Origin: Pyxicephalus adspersus
Taxonomy: Eukaryota; Chordata; Amphibia; Anura; Pyxicephalidae
NCBI RefSeq assembly: GCF_032062135.1
Contig: NC_092859.1
Span: forward strand, 106,655,817 to 106,719,816
Length of the DNA: 64,000 nt
Reading direction: 5' to 3'
In this document: positions 41,640-53,230 of the stretch, in pieces
How positions within the stretch are numbered: position 1 is the stretch's first letter
How the letters are laid out: the number at the start of each line of letters is the position of its first letter
Notes under the pieces: generated by a model
Databases searched by the model: none
Seen by the model: the letters and a program-made list of their open reading frames with translations, nothing else
Told to the model about the DNA's origin: nothing
Made by a program: the position numbers and the translations under genes

Positions 41640-42790
41640 ATATGATCATCATTTAATTAACCTAAAATGGAAATGTTGTTGCTATTTTCCTTGTAAATCA
41701 TTTTGACTTGTACTTACTGATTGTACATACAGGCCAGTTTCACAAATTCTTGAATACAGTGTGAAGGAAAAGAATTTACAAAGAAAGTAGTCACCCAGGG
41801 ACATAATGTAACCCTTTCTCTGCCTAACTATTATTTTTTTTTCACCTCAAGTGTCCAGGTTATTTTTGTAGTTTTTCAACAGTTTATTTTTTTAGTTTTA
41901 AAAGTTTGTAAAATACTCCTCTTTGCCTCTGAGATTTTTCTGCTGAAAACCTTAAGGTTGGCTTCACAGCATGTTTTGTGGTAACATTTTAAAACAGTGT
42001 ATAGTGCCACAAATTCCACCGTATGTAGTGTCACCATGGGGTGAAATATTCCCTAATGTTGGTGTATAAACCAGACAAGACAGGTTCTCTTTAATTATAT
42101 ATATATATATATGGGATTGAAACAGGACCTTGGTGCTTCTGAGTTGAAGAAAGAGACACAGATTCCCCAATATCTGTCTTGGCTGCCATGTTAAACTACA
42201 GAAAACTTCAGAATCTTCACGCTGTCAAGGAGACAGATCAGAGATCTCAATAATGGTGGGTGGAGAAGAGGAAACAACAGTAATAGCAAATAGTATTAGG
42301 GTGCAAAGCAATTTGGTAGACAGTCATGGGCACTGACTGCAAACTGGCAGGCAATAGTAGGAGACCACTGGGGATCAGAGGTCACTGTTGCGGGGAAACA
42401 GAAGAGGAAATATACTAAACAGTATTGGTGGAGGGGGGTACCCATATTAAATAAAATGGATGTAATTAGCCGCTTATTACCAACCAATTAGAGCCACTCA
42501 TTAAGTATTAATCAGGGCTGATTGGAGTAAGGTAAAGAGTTGAATAGGAGCAAATGTATTTTTAGTTTTACTTGTAAGGTTGCTTTAAATGGCATCATAC
42601 ACAGATAAAAGGTAATTCTCCATATAAATGAAACAAAGTAAATACAAAACAATATTGTTAATTTGTATTTCTTCTGAATTTGCATCCAGGCAGTATTTGT
42701 AAACAATGCAAAAGAGCCATTCAGATGAGTAATATTATTAACATCTGACAGTAGCTGCTACTGACACCATACTTTACAATGTTGTATTTC

Positions 42791-43218
42791 TTCTAAAGTA
42801 GGGGTATCAAACTCTGGCCCGGGGGCCAAAATTTGGCCAACAAGTTACTTTTCTTTGGCCCACTAAAGAATTCCGAAAATGAACTACATCTGACCCGCCC
42901 GCCCACATTACCGCCTCACATCATAATTTTCAATTCATAGACATTATTCCTGTACACCCATCATGTGACACAAAGCCTAGGCAATGAACACATGCCTGAC
43001 TACCAGGGGCATTGTGTTTGTTTCAATCCATTGAAGACTGTATGGATGAACAACACAAAGGCTGCATAGATAGATAGAAATAAGTCTTTTCAACCCTAAA
43101 GTGTGTGTAGACCCTAAAGTGTGTGCAGGGTTGGTTTTTGTTAGTTATGAAGTAGTAAACTTCCTCATTTTTTTCAATAAAGTTCAGTGTATTTGAGTTT
43201 GACACCCCTGTTCTAAAG
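42791..43218. mobile_element. hAT (Charlie-like) MITE with perfect target duplication
   Basis: Body 42799-43210 (412 bases) flanked by identical octamers TTCTAAAG at 42791-42798 and 43211-43218. The left end TAGGGGTATCAAACTC pairs with the inverted right end CAGGGGTGTCAAACTC, the classic hAT/Charlie terminus. The interior includes CTGGCCCGGGGGCCAAAATTTGGCC and no transposase. Confidence 0.92.
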
Positions 43219-44530
43219 CATTTACAAATACTGCTGTTTCTGATGCCATCTGAACTCTTATGTAGCATCTACCAGCTTTACACACTTTGTGAATGTGATC
43301 AGAGATTTATTAGCTGTGGATCACATTCATCAACAAATAGACATTGTGTTAGGCACCTCTTGGATGTAGCAACCATGTGATTACAGCCTTAGCCTGCTAC
43401 AAGTATTTCTGCCCCTCTATAACCTCTGCGTCAATGGCAGTAAACGGGTTAAACATTCTTTAAACACTCAACAAATTGTAAATTTCAACATATGCTATAA
43501 AAGTTTGTATTACTGACTTCTGTGCAAGATGAGAGCAGAACAATGACAGCAGAGAAGAGTGTATATAGTGAAGGAAAGCAGACCCACGGGGGGCCTGAAG
43601 AAGTACAGATACTCTAAGAGAAGTGTGAGAATTGTGTGTCCTACATCTCTCATCTCTTACACACTACAATTACTTTATATATCAATTTATGTTTAAAAAA
43701 AACATAATACTTTTAGTTTGTACCATTGAGGCTCTGAGGTGCAGTTGTATAGTTGGCATAGGCAAACAGATAGACAGTTTTACAGCTGGAGAAGAATGAG
43801 TAATGTGGGGCTTGAATCCATTAGAGCCAATTTACTAAAGAAAATTACATTGGGTAGGCCTAAATTGCTTTGGTATGCTTCCAACAGAGGACAGCATGAA
43901 TGCACAGTTGTATGCATGCTCAGCAGAGATGAAGGTTACGTTCTAGTTTGTAGTACACATTGAACATCCTAAAAATGTTGAGTCATCTCTTCCAAAAAGT
44001 TTACCAAGAAATGTGTGTCTCTGAGAATACATTCATTCATAAATCATACTTGCTAGTCCATTCAGTGTTCTTTCATTGTAGTCTAGCACAGGCTAGGTTT
44101 TGGAGCACTACTTATGTAGCCTCATGCATTTGGGTAGCCTCAATGAGCAGACAGAGAGAGGTAGAGCCAAGGGGAGGGAGAAAAGTCAACAGGAGCAGAA
44201 GGAGGGTGCGTAGGGATTCCAAGTGAGATGGCAACAAAACAGAATCTGTATTTATTATCTACAAGATTGTTGTTACTATATTCATCCTCATCATCATATT
44301 GCCATAATCCAGGACTGCATGGTACAACTGGTACTAGGACATTTAGAATACAGTGTATACTATACCATATCTATATTTACATCTAGCAGGAAAAATAATC
44401 TGTCATTCTGTCTATAGAAAGTAAATTGAACACAACTAACCATGTACTGAGAGTGTTAGAAAGAAATATCCCATAAAAAAATTGTTTGAAAAGGCATTAA
44501 TCACAGCAAAGGTATTTTAAACACACTGAC

Positions 44531-44694
44531 CTTTCTGATATTTTTGTTTAAATCAACCAGGTTTAGCATGTAGATATAATCTTTTGCTCCGAGAAACAGC
44601 CGACCCCTCTCTTCATCTAGTAGTAGGGTCTGAAAACCAAAATTCTCTGTCGTAGAGTCCGAGAATGGCACCCAGCTGTTTGACAGAAGTAAGT
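44531..44694 (-). CDS. SEMA3D: SEMA3D coding exon 2: start of sema domain
   Basis: 164 bases, residues 49(part)-103. Acceptor TTTTTTCCTCAG, donor AAAG|GTCAGT, entry phase 1 and exit phase 0. The translation begins [11 protein letters not shown] and contains [19 protein letters not shown], the hallmark first strand of the sema beta-propeller (blade 1), then [10 protein letters not shown]. 164 bases is a typical size for this exon in class 3 semaphorins. The segment [14 protein letters not shown] is more diverged from human than the propeller core that follows. Confidence 0.96.
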
Positions 44695-46209
44695 CTGAGG
44701 AAAAAAGAAAGCAATTGTCAGTTTAGAACTATTTACTTACTAATCAGTTGATACAGCAATAAAATCTTTATTCCAATGTATTACTCAATTGTATGTTTGT
44801 CACTATAGGCATACAGTAGCATATATCTACCATAGGTTGTAAAAGAATATTTATGTACATTATCATATTGATTAGTATGTGGCTGAATAAATTATTCAGA
44901 AAGATGTCAATGGGAACCAGAAACTACTAGGCTGATTAATGGGCAGCGGAAAGTGCGCAGATGGGCAGCAGCTGATTGGAGGCTAACGAACAGCCGGAAC
45001 AAGTTGTGGGATATATACCAATCTTCCCAGTAAAGCCCCTTTTGGTTTATACTCAAGTCAACCAGTTTTACCTGTTCTTGGTAAAAGCTTTATATTCCAG
45101 TGTATGCTCTATTTGCTAAAATCCTTTTTGCAACATGAACGTGAATTTTGCATACTAAGCAATAATCTTCCTGAGTTCCTTTAGTAGGTCAATCTCTATG
45201 ATAGAAACATAAAAGGGTCTTTCATGGAAAACCTTGATTTTGACAGTAACATTTTCAAAAGAAACTGGCACTTTTTCTGGGAATAAGCACCAAGCAAAAG
45301 CTGTGCAATTGAAAGCGACAGTTGCAATGCTATGCATTTTAGCAAGGCAAATTTTCAGATGGGCAGATCTCCCAGATGAGATTTGCCCATCTATATCTTC
45401 CTTATTTGGAGAAAAACAAGAACTAGATAAACCACATTTCTTCGCCTAGCTCTCAATGAATACATTGTGCTGAGATTTTTTGGATATATTACCAAACACT
45501 GCTTACGTGTGCAGATAATGATTTCTGTGCAAAAAGAGAACATTATGCAGCTATTAGGATTTCCTAGAGATGAGGAATTCAGAGATCAGAAACATGCAAC
45601 CTCTGTGTGACACTAGGGACATGTATCTGATAACAAGCTATTGTGCAATCCTTGGTTTATGCATTATTTCCAATAAACACTTCCAAAGTCATCTGTGGTT
45701 AGGGGATCTCGGCCAGCATTACTTACAAATGATAAATAAACAAAAACCAAACAACTGTGTATTTTTTTCTTACAAACATAAAACATTTACAGCATATACA
45801 TGTGGTGCATTTTTCTTATGTTTTAAAAAACACAAACAAACAATCCAAATGTCATTATAACTTTTAGTTATTTAGTGATTAGATTCAACTTGGTAGACCT
45901 GTGTGTTTGACATGCTAAGTTTACACTTCAATCAAAATAAAATGTTTTAATTATAACTTTAAACAACCATTTTAAACAATTATTACACTTATGTATTCAT
46001 TAAAAAAGAATGTATTTAAAATGCCACCAGTGTAATTACTTGAATTATTCCTAATATTTGAATCCTTTGCACAACAACCCTCAGACAGTGAAAGAAAGGG
46101 TCATCATTGGGAGCTAATATAGGTGGCCTTCAGACAGTTAGTAATTTATTCACTGCTTTATATTTAAGAACTGGGTTCTGATATATTAGATTTAGGGATC
46201 ATATCTTAT

Positions 46210-46511
46210 CCTCTAGTGCTCTGTGATTGGCTGAAGAAAGGTAAACCCTGATGACAGCTCAAGCGTCATCAGGATTTTCCTTTCCCCAGCCAATCACAAA
46301 GCACTAGAGGTGAATGAATTGGGAAGCTTGTCCCCATTTAGCCTCTAGTGGCCCGGGGATCTTCTCAATGAATGCGGCCACAGTCGCAATCATTGAGAAC
46401 AGTGTGCGATCCATGGCACTAGAGGTTAATTAACCTCTGGTGCCAGGGATCTTCTCGCGACCGCATTCATTGAGAAGATCCCCGGGGCACTAGAGTCTAA
46501 ATGGGGACAAG
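46210..46511. repeat. Multi-hairpin inverted-repeat element
   Basis: Two successive long palindromes. Hairpin 1 pairs 46210-46254 with 46265-46310 (CCTCTAGTGCTCTGTGATTGGCTG... against ...CAGCCAATCACAAAGCACTAGAGG) with a loop of about 10 bases. Hairpin 2 pairs about 46327-46378 with 46461-46511 (CTTGTCCCCATTTAGCCTCTAG... against ...CTAGAGTCTAAATGGGGACAAG), with more CTAGAGG/CCTCT units in its centre. The recurring CCTCTAGTG motif links the two, and related sequence seems to continue to about 46860 (a third short hairpin near 46600-46640). Probably a DNA transposon or satellite-like composite; termini not determined. Confidence 0.7.
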
Positions 46512-48136
46512 TCTCCACATTCAAATCCTCTAGTGCTCTCTTTCCACAGCCAATCAGGGAGCACTATCCCTATTCCTGGAAAGAGTTTCTCACAGGACTC
46601 CCTGTGTTCTTGGATAGAGAAACTCTATCCAAGAACACATACAACTGGTAAAGGGCTGCAAGAGAAATCAGGGGAGCGGAACTGTCAGCTCTGCTCCCGA
46701 TTGCTCTTGGAGTTCTTCACAGTCCCTAAAAATAACCCGAATTCTCCCATCATCGACTTTAATGGTGTTCAAATTTGGCATTCTATCACCCGAACAATAT
46801 CTTCCTATTCGATCGGATAGCTATCGAATAGTGAGATATTCGACCAACACTACTGATTACCCAATCCAATAAGCAAGCTGCTGCTGCAGTGGAGGATGAG
46901 AATCTGATTGGGATTTCTGGACAATGTACTTGGATTAGAAAACTGGAGGAGAAGAATTTACAATTACTGGACAGGAAAAGCACTGTCCATATATATACTT
47001 TTTAAATTTTTTTGGCAGCTTCTTGCCTGGAGTTTAGTTCTATCATTTCTTTAAACAACCCTGTCAGTGGCCAATAAACAGGAATAAAGTCTTGCAATAG
47101 GGGATACCATATGTTCACCTCTTCAGTGGGTTGTGTGTCCTGCGCACCCACTGAAAATGCATAATCATTATCTGTGCCCACCACTTAATGTACGTCATGA
47201 AAAAATATATATAATTAAAGAATTCAGATATTTCCACTGGACTTCTTGCAGTTAACGCTTTATTTTTCACAAGGTCATGGTGCTTTTATGAGCCATACAT
47301 TCCTTTTATTACAACACTTGAAACCAGGAAACTTAATAACACCTGCTATACACACCAAATCTGTATTGATTATGGAAATTTGGAATGGAATTACATGATT
47401 TCATTGTAACCCAGCAGTCAAAAACAACAAGACCACTCTATAAACTCAGCTAATTCCCACTTGATTTTTATTTGTCATTTATCAGGGTTCATGGGCCCTT
47501 TAGATCTGCCAAAGAAAACTCATTACAAGCATGCACATTAGTCAGAAACTATCCATTATTCCTGACTTGCTGATTAATATTTAATTGTGAATGTGTTAGC
47601 TATAGCCTTCACATTTCTAATAACATTTGTTTTAAAGAGACTAAAACCCATGAGGTATTTATTAGATTACAAAAAAAGCTGCCCTTTTCAAATTTGCAGA
47701 CGTAGCTAATGAAGCAGAGATTAATTCCAAATCAATACGACGCTATAAAAAAAGAAGATTGGCAAAGTTTAAAAAGTCTTTTTTTTCATCTGGGTTTCAT
47801 CTGTTAGAATGTATCAAAGATTAAAGTATGATCAAAGTCATTTAAAACACAGAAATACATTAAACAGTTACTTCTTACAGCTTCATGTAACCAGAATTTG
47901 ATTTTCACAGCTTTGAAGTTTAAATAGATTTAAAAATCTGGTTTCACATCATGCATAGCATTTATGATTTTTATCTGTTCATCTGAACTGAAATAAACAC
48001 AAAAACTACAAAACAAAAATCATGAATTTGAATACAAAACATAGGGTGGAGTCCAACTGTTGGTTTTAACTTGCATACAAGCAAACCAAATTTAAAGCGG
48101 GAAACACAGCACAGAAAGCAAGGACTGAACTGTAAA

Positions 48137-48138
<2 letters not shown>

Positions 48139-48171
<33 letters not shown>
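48139..48171. repeat. (TA)n microsatellite
   Basis: About 16 TA units in intron 1. Confidence 0.97.
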
Positions 48172-48175
<4 letters not shown>

Positions 48176-49471
48176 CATACATTTATACTGTGAAATAGTT
48201 TTGTAAACTTTGTGTAAATGTGCTCCAATGATGTCTGGAAGTATATGTGTTAAAAAGAAAAATATTACATCACCAGTTCAGATACTAAAATCACATGTGG
48301 CCTCTGCAGCCATGATGGATTTATGCTGCAGCTTCTGGCTGTTACAGCCATAAAGTAATTCAAGCAAAGCCTGATTATTATTATAGTTCAATCCCTTGGG
48401 AGCATCCTGTGCTAATGTTTTTTAAAGTCTGGTATTAAGTTATGACAACCACATTTTTAATCAGATCAGGGTTTTCATATTTAATTGAGGATAATTTCAA
48501 TATCAATTTTAGCCAGCGGATAGAACTGCTGGTAATGAAAGTAGTGGTGTTCCCAAAATGGATTATTTAGATCTGGATAAACTGTAGCAGACTTAATTTT
48601 CTGATATGTTTTTTAAGGTTCAACTACATGAAACCGGGGCAAAGTAGCACTCCTTGGAAGCTCTACCCTGACCCGAGCTTACCCCACAAATGATGAGAGC
48701 AGTGACCCCGGGTTGGGGTAGCCTTTGCAGGGAGTGTGCTATAACATGCCAGAACTCATCACTGTATGTTCCATTGAAGCAGTATTACTTAATCATACTA
48801 AATTGTACTTAGGTACAATTTTTTTAAAAAAAATGTAGCTCTCCAATTGATGCTGTTCATAAAAAGAACATGGATAGGGCCTGTCATGACTATAAAAGGT
48901 ATAGGCAAATCAAACTGTGACCCATTTAATCCAAAACAATCTATTTTGGATGAAGTTCCATTTTACACGCATACATTATTCTCCTAACATAACTGTAAAT
49001 GTAATCAGGGCTCTAGCTACCTAACAGGCAATCAGCTGGGAATGACTCAGTAATTCTGCTATTTTTTATTATCCTCACTACATCAGATTACATGCTACCA
49101 CATCTTGCTATATATGGTAATTTTGAAATCCTTTGTAAAACTATTAAATAAAAGAGATGAAATATTCAGGAAAAATATGTGTTCGACATTGTTCCTTTTT
49201 AATTTTACATGTAAAAGCACCCAAAGACAAAGATAAATCTGAAATGAATAGATTTTTTTTTCAGCTGAAAGCTTTATGTTTGATGACAGATGTTTTAGCC
49301 GCATGTGACTTGCTTCCAGACAACCATGTGGTCAACAGGATGAAAACAGAGTCATTGATCCCTGTGCTAAAAGGGAATATGCATGTATGTGAAATTTAAT
49401 AAGGACGGAAACATGGCTACATCATGTGTGATGTATAACCCTACACTATATAAATAAAAATAATTATAAAA

Positions 49472-49512
49472 AGAAAAAAAAAAAAATATATATATATATA
49501 TATACATATATC
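49472..49512. repeat. Poly(A)-(TA)n tract
   Basis: An A-rich run followed by about 9 TA units and ACATATAT. Low-complexity sequence. Confidence 0.9.
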
Positions 49513-49608
49513 ACTGTTAAATACAATAGGTTTAGAACATTTAAATGTATTAATTTGCTATATCCTTTAAAAAAAATCTATGCTAGCCCACTCCTTCTGC
49601 TACACAAT

Positions 49609-49780
49609 GGCTCTGATTTATTAAAGCTCTCCAAAGCTGTGGAAGATACACTTCCTTCAGTGCACCTACGTGATCCAGCAAACCAGGAATGCATCTGGTC
49701 CAGGATTGAAAACATTTGCTAACAAATTGCAAATGACTTTTAAGAAATTCATTCCAGGTTTGCTTTAATAAATCAGACCC
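49609..49780. mobile_element. Fold-back MITE, copy D (right arm deleted)
   Basis: GGCTCTGATTTATTAAAGCTCTCC on the left and TTAATAAATCAGACCC on the right. The right arm goes straight from CATTCCAGGTTTGCT to TTAATAAATC, lacking the roughly 60 bases (GGATCACCCAGC... to ...GGAGAGC) found in other copies, so this copy can no longer form the full hairpin. Confidence 0.85.
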
Positions 49781-52402
49781 AATAAGAGGAAGCAGCAAAA
49801 GGGAGGAAAAGGTGAATGCAATCTCATGTTTGATAAATCCAGCGGAGTACAGCAGCAGTTGCATCCAGCAAATTCTACCCCCAGGATCTACCAAAACAGG
49901 TAACCTGGCATGATCAGTGTACCACGGAAAGATGTGGCTCCTGTGTCAATGGAGTGGTCTTTTCTGAACCACAACCTCAAACATCATTTGGTTTTCTCCA
50001 AAGTTGCTGATGGTGCAGATGATGTGCTATAGAAAGCAGTAAAACATAATGTTTAAGGTTGGCAGCAGATAAGCACTTTCTAAGTGCTCTGGAATCAATT
50101 TAAACTCAATAAATCTATGACCAGTATGTGCCACCTTTTTACCCACAGTTCACTTCTATTATTACCACTGAGCCAGACATGCACCCTAACCTCAATAAAA
50201 CCATAGGGCCAGCAATTATTCTTCAACCTCAGGGGACCTTTGGAGATATTGAAGTTCTCTGCCTATCTCCTGAAACCTCTTTTTTAGTTTTGCTTTAGAT
50301 TACTACACAAAGAACTGCAAACCAGTAGCACAATTTTAAGGTAACACTAAGTAAGGTAAGGTAATTTTAAGGTAACACTAAGCTATCTAAGGTAACACAA
50401 AATTACCTACTACTGTGACACAAAGTAGACACAGTAGTCAAAGAAAAACATAACAGAATTCACCTTTTGAAAAATCACAGAACATTCACCTTTTGAAAAT
50501 CCTGAAATCTAAATTAGTCAAATTACTATTATTACTGTCAGTCCCGGACATTCTCTAATAACTAAATAAATATCATCTGAGCAAATAGTTCAACCTAATT
50601 TCACCTTTCCTGTACTTTGTAATCTTTAATTCTTCCATTCTGTGACATTAAAAAAAAACCGGACCAGATGTAAACTGCTAATATCATTTACTATATGTAT
50701 AATGCATCATACAAATAATGTGCACATTAGAAGGAAACCCACAGAATTCATTTATATGGATTTGATTACCTTTAAATAATGAATGAAATTCTTAAATCAG
50801 TATGAAATAAATGTCTTTTTTCCTGGTAATTTTAGTAAGCCTTAGTTCAGTGTAACTACTGAAAATGTCTGTTGGGATTAATCTTGTCCATATGAAAATC
50901 AGAGATTTAAAATGTTATTGTGCATAAATTTAAATAGTGGAATACTCAGTAGTACATACCAACTACAATGTCTTGACTAGTATTACCTTAAGGCAAATTC
51001 ACTTGAAAACTTTTACTGCAATGTTTATGGATGCCAACCTTCTGATTTACATAGTAGCTATTTATGGATCTTCTAAGGAATTCCAGTTTTGAGACATTCC
51101 CACCAGATATTCCCCAGCAACTCAGTCAGTATAAAATCTAATGATAGTCTCCCATTCTGATATTTTTTTAATCAGAACTTCAATTGGGCAGGTCTGCTAC
51201 AAAAAAGTTACATTCTTATAGTAGCCTTTTTAGAATGGGTAAGCAGTTGTCCCTAAATATATTTTGGGTTGGTGCCTTTATGACTTCCTTAGCATAGGGA
51301 TGTGATGAGAAACTTGTTTCCATCAGTGTGTAGTACACAGTTGGATAATGTAAGTGATGTCAATGTTTAAGTATGACTAGGAATGACTAGGATAACAAGA
51401 TACATTACATGCTGACTGCTTATTGAAGGCACCCCAGTGATGAGAATATTTAGGTGCAAACATTACCAAGCAAAGTGTTGCATTCCTCAAGGAGATTCTC
51501 CAGATTGTAGACTAAACACATAACCAGAGGTCTAGCTAAGAGTCGCAGACTTCATAAAAGTTATATGAAAGGGAGTACAGACACTATATACTGCAGGTAA
51601 ACCTTTCAATACAAGATGTTTAGAATAGGAGATTGTGAATGAACTAATTGTAGCCCAATCAAGGCTAAAATGGATTGAAGTGAACTATAAAGTCTGATCA
51701 GACTGACATACAATATTTCAGCCACCAGATACATTACTCATTCTGCTTTCCTTAGAGAAGCGGAGACAAGATTTGTACCTCCCAATGTAATCTGAGTAAA
51801 AGAAGTGATTAGGGCATCAACAGATTCCAAAAATATGTTATCTAATTAGAGGAATGTGGCAGGTTACCTCTAAAAATCAAAAATGTTTGTTTAATCTGTA
51901 ATTTAATTTGTTACCTTGCTGCGATCAATTTATTTTAAGGTATTTTAAAATATACACAGCCATCAGGGATTTTCAATTCCATAATTGTGAACAGGGCACT
52001 GATTTAATATTTGCTGTCATAGCCTGTTTTAGCACTGAGGCAGTTAACACATCAGATGGTTTTGCAACACTGTACATTGAGACATGCTATATGGAAAAGA
52101 GAATGAATGAAATTACTTGATGAGTTAAGAAAACGGAAATCTCCACCCAGTTGTGCTATATTCTGAGAAACTGTGAAAAATGACCATGATAACTGATCAC
52201 TGTGTTGGCTTGTGTCCATCTTAGGGTGTGCCACATAACTTCGTATAGCACATTAATCACAGTCCTGGTCATCGTGGTTTTCATTTGTACGTTTCAATGT
52301 TATGTTTTGACTCTGGTCTAAGTTTGCTTAAAAACCATATCTATTCCTCTGCATAACAATGTATTTTTGTGGGCATGCTTTAAGTGCTTCGGTAGACACT
52401 TT

Positions 52403-52608
52403 GGTCCTGATTTATTTAAAGCTCCCTAAGGCTGGAGAGGATACACTTTCATCACTAAACCTGAAATAGATTTCTTAAAATAATATTGCTATTTGTTAGA
52501 AAATGTTTTCAATCCTCAAACAGATCTATTCCAGGTTTTCTGGATCACCCAGGTTCACTGATGAAAGTGCGTCTTCTTCAGCCATGGAGAACTTTAAAAA
52601 ATCGGGCT
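52403..52608. mobile_element. Fold-back MITE, copy E
   Basis: GGTCCTGATTTATTTAAAGCTCCCTAAGGCTGGAGAGGATACA on the left, GGATCACCCAGGTTCACTGATGAAAGTG and GAACTTTAAAAAATCGGGCTC on the right. The left arm lacks the GTGAAGCTGGGTGATCCAGC block. Confidence 0.85.
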
Positions 52609-52959
52609 CTTTGGCTCAATCATGCCCCTAATTTACTAATAAATACATTTTTATGTAGCTTTTTGTCATGGGGTAAGGGCCTTAATCAAACAAGAGGACA
52701 TTTTTTAGTGTAAGGTTCACTTCAATCACTTAACTATCAAAGGTAACATTTGTTTTTTGAATGGAAACAATAGGAGATTTTTGTGTGCAAAGTTGTTTTT
52801 CTTTTTTTTTTTGTTTTAAAAGTGATCTTAATACCTATGTCTTGGTAATGGAAATTAATGGAAGCTGGTTGGTGTTTTGCTTGGTTTATTAGTGCCCATA
52901 TATAATAACCAAACTTATATCACTGCCTGACCACTGCTTAAAATTTTCCCCAGTCTTCC

Positions 52960-53230
52960 CAATAGTGTTACGGTCTGGACTCTGTACTGGCCAAGCCATG
53001 TGTATAAAATATGTCCCTTAACCACTCCAATCTGAGCTGGATGAATCCCAACTTTATCATCTTGGAATATTCAGGGGAACAAAATTCAATAGTCATAAAA
53101 CCTTGGCATTTAGTATATTCAGGTAGTCAGCTAACCTCAATTTTCAAGCATATAACATTCTTTAATCTACACCCGACCAACAGAAGTAACCCCAGATCAT
53201 AACACTGCCCCCACAGGCTTGGGAACGATT
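52960..53230 (-). pseudogene. Tc1/mariner (DD34E-type) transposase relic
   Basis: On the minus strand, in order: CGGSVMIWGYF (family form GGSVMVWGCF) from about 53220, then stops and frameshifts, then IFQDDKVGIHPAQIGVVKGH (the F-Q-D/N-D catalytic aspartate region) around 53070-53010, a frameshift, then THGLASTESRP, a stop, and HYWEDW. These are the C-terminal half of a Tc1-like transposase, which cuts and pastes the element at TA sites. Multiple stops and frameshifts make it inactive. No terminal repeats were identified. Confidence 0.75.

Larger units (their letters stand above)
32811..44530 (-). other. SEMA3D intron 2
   Basis: 11,720 bases. Repeats: short fold-back element (33633-33691), small hAT MITE (33940-34057), (AT)n (36893-36932), GC-rich repeat-like patch (39075-39345), SINE (39760-40105), inverted SINE tail (41555-41639) and a full hAT MITE (42799-43210). 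AT-rich stretches at 37300-37445 and 38040-38200 look like possible conserved non-coding sequence. Nothing else identified. Confidence 0.85.

Noticed and set aside
48610..48740. GC-rich patch with GGGGCAAAGTAGCACTCC and a partly inverse GGGGTAGCCTTTGCAGGGAGTGTGCT
   Set aside because: The inverse match is too imperfect to call terminal repeats; left unannotated as a possible decayed MITE.
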